From: Brachypodius melanocephalos
Taxonomy: Eukaryota > Chordata > Aves > Passeriformes > Pycnonotidae
DNA: 64,000 bases
Assembly: GCA_013398615.1 (NCBI GenBank)
Contig: VZSR01000393.1
Coordinates: 4,960,888 to 5,024,887 of the forward strand
Direction of reading: 5' to 3'
Part shown: positions 61,561 through 64,000 of the stretch, in pieces
Position numbering within the stretch: position 1 is the first letter of the stretch
Layout of the letters: every line of letters begins with the position of its first letter
Position numbers and translations under genes: made by a program
The notes under the pieces: model-generated
Seen by the model: the letters and a program-made list of their open reading frames with translations, nothing else
Told to the model about the DNA's origin: nothing
Databases searched by the model: none

Positions 61561-62671
61561 GCATGTTCTGAATCAGTTCAGGTCTGATGACGTAACAGAT
61601 CTTCTGAAACTATCAGGAGAGTTTTCTATTAGGATATGAAAATGTAAACAGGGTATAATGTGCATTGCAACTGAGGGTGGAACTGCTCAGAGGCTGGGAG
61701 AGATTTCATGTTGAGGAATCCTGGCCTTGACTCTCACCCCTTGGGGTCATTTTATCTTGGGTTTGGGTACCCCAATATTGTATTAGTCACTGAATGAGTT
61801 GCACTAAAAATCACTTCCATCACTCTGATACTTTTTCTCTGCATAGGTATAATTATTTAAGCTGCAATCTGTGTGTCTATGGGCACAAAGCCTGTATTTT
61901 ACTGAGACCTGTCTGAGATACAGATGATGTTTGAAACTGTGTTTCACTTTTCTTCCAATATTAGGAGCAAGAGTGTCGCTATAATTTAAAGGTGCCCGAG
62001 CCTGTAGTTAGAGCCTAGTTGATAGACTAATTAGTGATAAACTCCACCCAGAAGAACCCCAATCTATTGCTTTACTAGCATTTTCAGGAAAGCCAAAGAA
62101 GGATTTGTAAACAGAAACAGAGCAAGGACCTACTTTCCTTTCTTTTATTTCATTATTTTATTTACAGGTAACATCCTCTGTTAAACAGTTTTCTTAGGTA
62201 TCCCCACTGAATCACTCAGAAATCCTTTTAAACTCCATATTAAATTTCCATCAGTTTGCACTATGGGGAAGGTCATAGTTCTTTTTCCTCAGATTTTTTT
62301 GTCCCATCGGCTTAGATTTAAATTTTTCAAGACCTTTGTAAGCACAGTTGCTTTTGCAATGGATGTGTAACTGCTACCCACTTCTTCCAGCAGGTTTGCT
62401 CAAGCCCCATGCAGAAAAACCTGTGTTTTTCTCCCTCTGTCCTGTCTTTTCTCTGTCACTGGATGCCTCTCATTCTCTCCATACTGTTCTCTTTAACTTT
62501 CCCCAATGTGATTTTATTCCTTCTTTCACAGGATGATTTTTTTTTTCCCGACTGTAGTTTCTCCACAGTGTCTGTATAGCACCTCCATCTGCTTTTGTCC
62601 TGTGTAGGAATTGCCTCAAAAGAAACACCCTAAGTGGGAATTATGCTTTTATTGGAGCCAATATTTTACCC
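61561..62671. other. Noncoding; possible regulatory stretch at 61960-62150
   Basis: No gene. The stretch around 61960-62150 is complex (GTGTCGCTATAATTTAAAGG, GACTAATTAGTGATAAACTCC) and lacks simple repeats, so it may be conserved. The rest is unremarkable. Confidence 0.45.
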
Positions 62672-62755
62672 AGTGAATTAGTCCCAGTGGAATGAATAGG
62701 ACGATTTGCATGCTTAACATTAGGCACACTGAAGTCCTTCACTAAATCAGGTCTA
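62672..62755. mobile_element. Second copy of the palindromic amniote repeat seen at 25338
   Basis: In order it reads GTGAATTAGTCCCAGTGGAA, TGAATAGGACGATTTGCATG, CTTAACATTAGGCACACTGA and TCCTTCACTAAATCAGGTCT. This matches the half-element pattern AGTCCCATTGAAGTCAATGG, GACTATTTGCATGCTTAA, GTTAGGCACGTGCTTAAGTG, TTTGCTGAATCAGGGCCTA. It shares the TGCTTAA-type arm and mirrored CATTGA centre with 25338-25482 and carries an ATTTGCAT octamer at 62704-62711 as part of the repeat itself. Confidence 0.6.
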
Positions 62756-63204
62756 ATGTGCACATTGAACTTCCCCTGACTTAGAAGAAATTCCAAAAAA
62801 AACTGTGATTTAAAGCCACCATGTGAAAACCTGGCTATGCTGTGGCCAGTGAAAAAGGTGGCTGTGGTGGCTGTGGAACCAGGGTGGTAGGTCAGCTGTT
62901 GAGTCCTTAGACAAATACCCCAAGAATAAAAAACCTGCAGTCAGGAGCCATCCAGGAAATGAACCCTGTCTTGTACTGAAGGATCTGGTAATTTAAGAGT
63001 TAACCTACGAATTCGAACACAGTAATTTCATATGAATTTCAATGCTGCCTTTTTCCTGTTAAATAAATTTGTTTCTTTTTAAACTGACTTCAAGAAAGAA
63101 TAAGAGGGGGGAAAAAAATCTACCTTTTTGTTAAATTAGCTTAAAGGAAACAAACTAAAACTTCTCAATGTTGTCCAATGCAATTCATTATGCTGGTGCA
63201 GTAC
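62756..63204. other. Unique noncoding sequence
   Basis: No open frame of note. A G6A6 step lies near 63107-63118. Nothing else recognised. Confidence 0.55.
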
Positions 63205-63247
63205 TCTTTTTTTTTTTTTTTCCTTCTTCTTTTTTTCCCCCCTTTCC
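63205..63247 (+). repeat. T/C pyrimidine tract
   Basis: A T-dominated tract with C interruptions ending in C6. The plus strand is entirely pyrimidine. Confidence 0.92.
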
Positions 63248-64000
63248 ATTGCCTGAATAATGTTCTTTGAAGACTACATCATCAATAAACCACTCTGGTG
63301 AGGTTTAGAGGGCCTAGAATAATGAATAACAATTAGGGGCATTTAAAAGGTAATATTTTTTCCTGCAATTTGGGAATTGATTTATGAAGTTGGGGATCCT
63401 CCAATTTCATCAAATAAATGGTTTCTTAAACCAATTCTTCTTACCGTCATGGTAACACCTTTAGATCTGGCTCCATTTGCAGACTTTCTTGCCAACTTAT
63501 TGTTTTTGATGCAAATGAAGCATCTCAACTTGCTCAATTAACAGAATTCCTGTCTAAAAATGTTCTACATTTTCTACAGCCCAGTTAAAGTAGCACAGCA
63601 TCAGTTTTACAGTGAGAGCTGTTCTGTTGGGTTTCATCTGTGTGATGTTACACTTATTTTTGGAATTAAAGCTGTGGATATTTTTCCTTATGACATCTCT
63701 TGAAAGCATGTTGGAATTTGAAGGCCTGATGAGCACACCTCAAGTGGAGCCATGCGGTGAGCCTGGATAAGTGAGTGAAAGGTCAAAGTCCTGCTTAACA
63801 GCTCGGGAGAACAAACCATAATGCCAAAACCAGTGAGGGAAATCAATGAGTGGATGCGTAAAACACATGGAACAAAGCAGTTGGGGTGAGGGGTAGGATT
63901 GTGATAATCACCCCAGTGACCAAGAAGTGTCCACATCCCTAAAAACAGCTGTGGAGAAGCCCAGTGTGGGCAGCCACTGCCTCTCAGGCTGCCTGAATGT
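63248..64000. other. Unique noncoding sequence, no gene seen
   Basis: Open frames are at most 82 codons and featureless. An ATGCAAAT octamer is at 63509-63516. The window ends in unique sequence. Confidence 0.55.

Noticed and set aside
1..64000. tRNA, rRNA, CRISPR array, bacterial operons or phage genes
   Set aside because: No B-box-like GGTTCGAATCC, no regularly spaced repeats with spacers, and no tightly packed frames with ribosome-binding sites. The sequence is vertebrate noncoding in character.

Overview
This window looks like intergenic or deep-intronic DNA from a vertebrate, most likely a bird. The DNA is moderately AT-rich and mostly unique. Stops are dense in all six frames, CpG is depleted, mononucleotide runs and microsatellites are frequent, and I find no bacterial-style gene packing. 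No mammalian Alu, B1 or L1 copies were recognised. Several short diverged fragments instead resemble old interspersed repeats shared by birds, crocodilians and turtles. Few recognisable repeats over 64 kb points to a bird rather than a turtle or crocodilian. The species and locus could not be assigned.

No protein-coding gene, tRNA, rRNA or known ncRNA could be supported. The longest open frames are 260, 187, 158, 156, 147 and 134 codons. Most begin at a non-ATG codon, none shows a recognisable domain, and they sit in GC-richer or purine-skewed patches where open frames arise by chance.

The recognisable content falls into four groups. (1) Old transposon relics: two copies of a palindromic amniote repeat (25338-25482, 62672-62755), two copies of a second hairpin-type repeat (14869-14928, 36425-36508) with a doubtful third relative at 27929-28041, a roughly 283-bp element with terminal inverted repeats (28315-28597), and a MIR/CORE-SINE-like relic on the minus strand (51625-51775). 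(2) Simple repeats: a TA/TACA array at 44195-44348, a TATC array at 49445-49592, a CA/TG/TA tract at 25068-25138, TC, CCT, GTTT and GTTTT runs, and many A/T tracts. (3) Two small minisatellites, three 23-bp units at 46373-46441 and three 33-bp units at 52692-52790. (4) AT-rich, high-complexity blocks with homeodomain-like and octamer motifs that resemble conserved noncoding or enhancer DNA of developmental gene deserts. That last reading is inference, since conservation cannot be tested here.

Layout: 1-14.8 kb is unique sequence with a few simple repeats. 14.9-25 kb is AT-rich blocks plus a hairpin repeat. 25-29 kb is the richest in old repeats. 29-44 kb is unique, with possible regulatory blocks at 34.7-37.3 kb. 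44-50 kb has the large microsatellites. 50.8-54.1 kb combines possible regulatory blocks with the SINE relic and the 33-bp minisatellite. 58-64 kb has a CpG cluster, a long purine-skewed open frame, the strongest-looking conserved block (60.7-61.25 kb), long pyrimidine tracts and another palindromic repeat. With no genes, there is no pathway or operon to describe.
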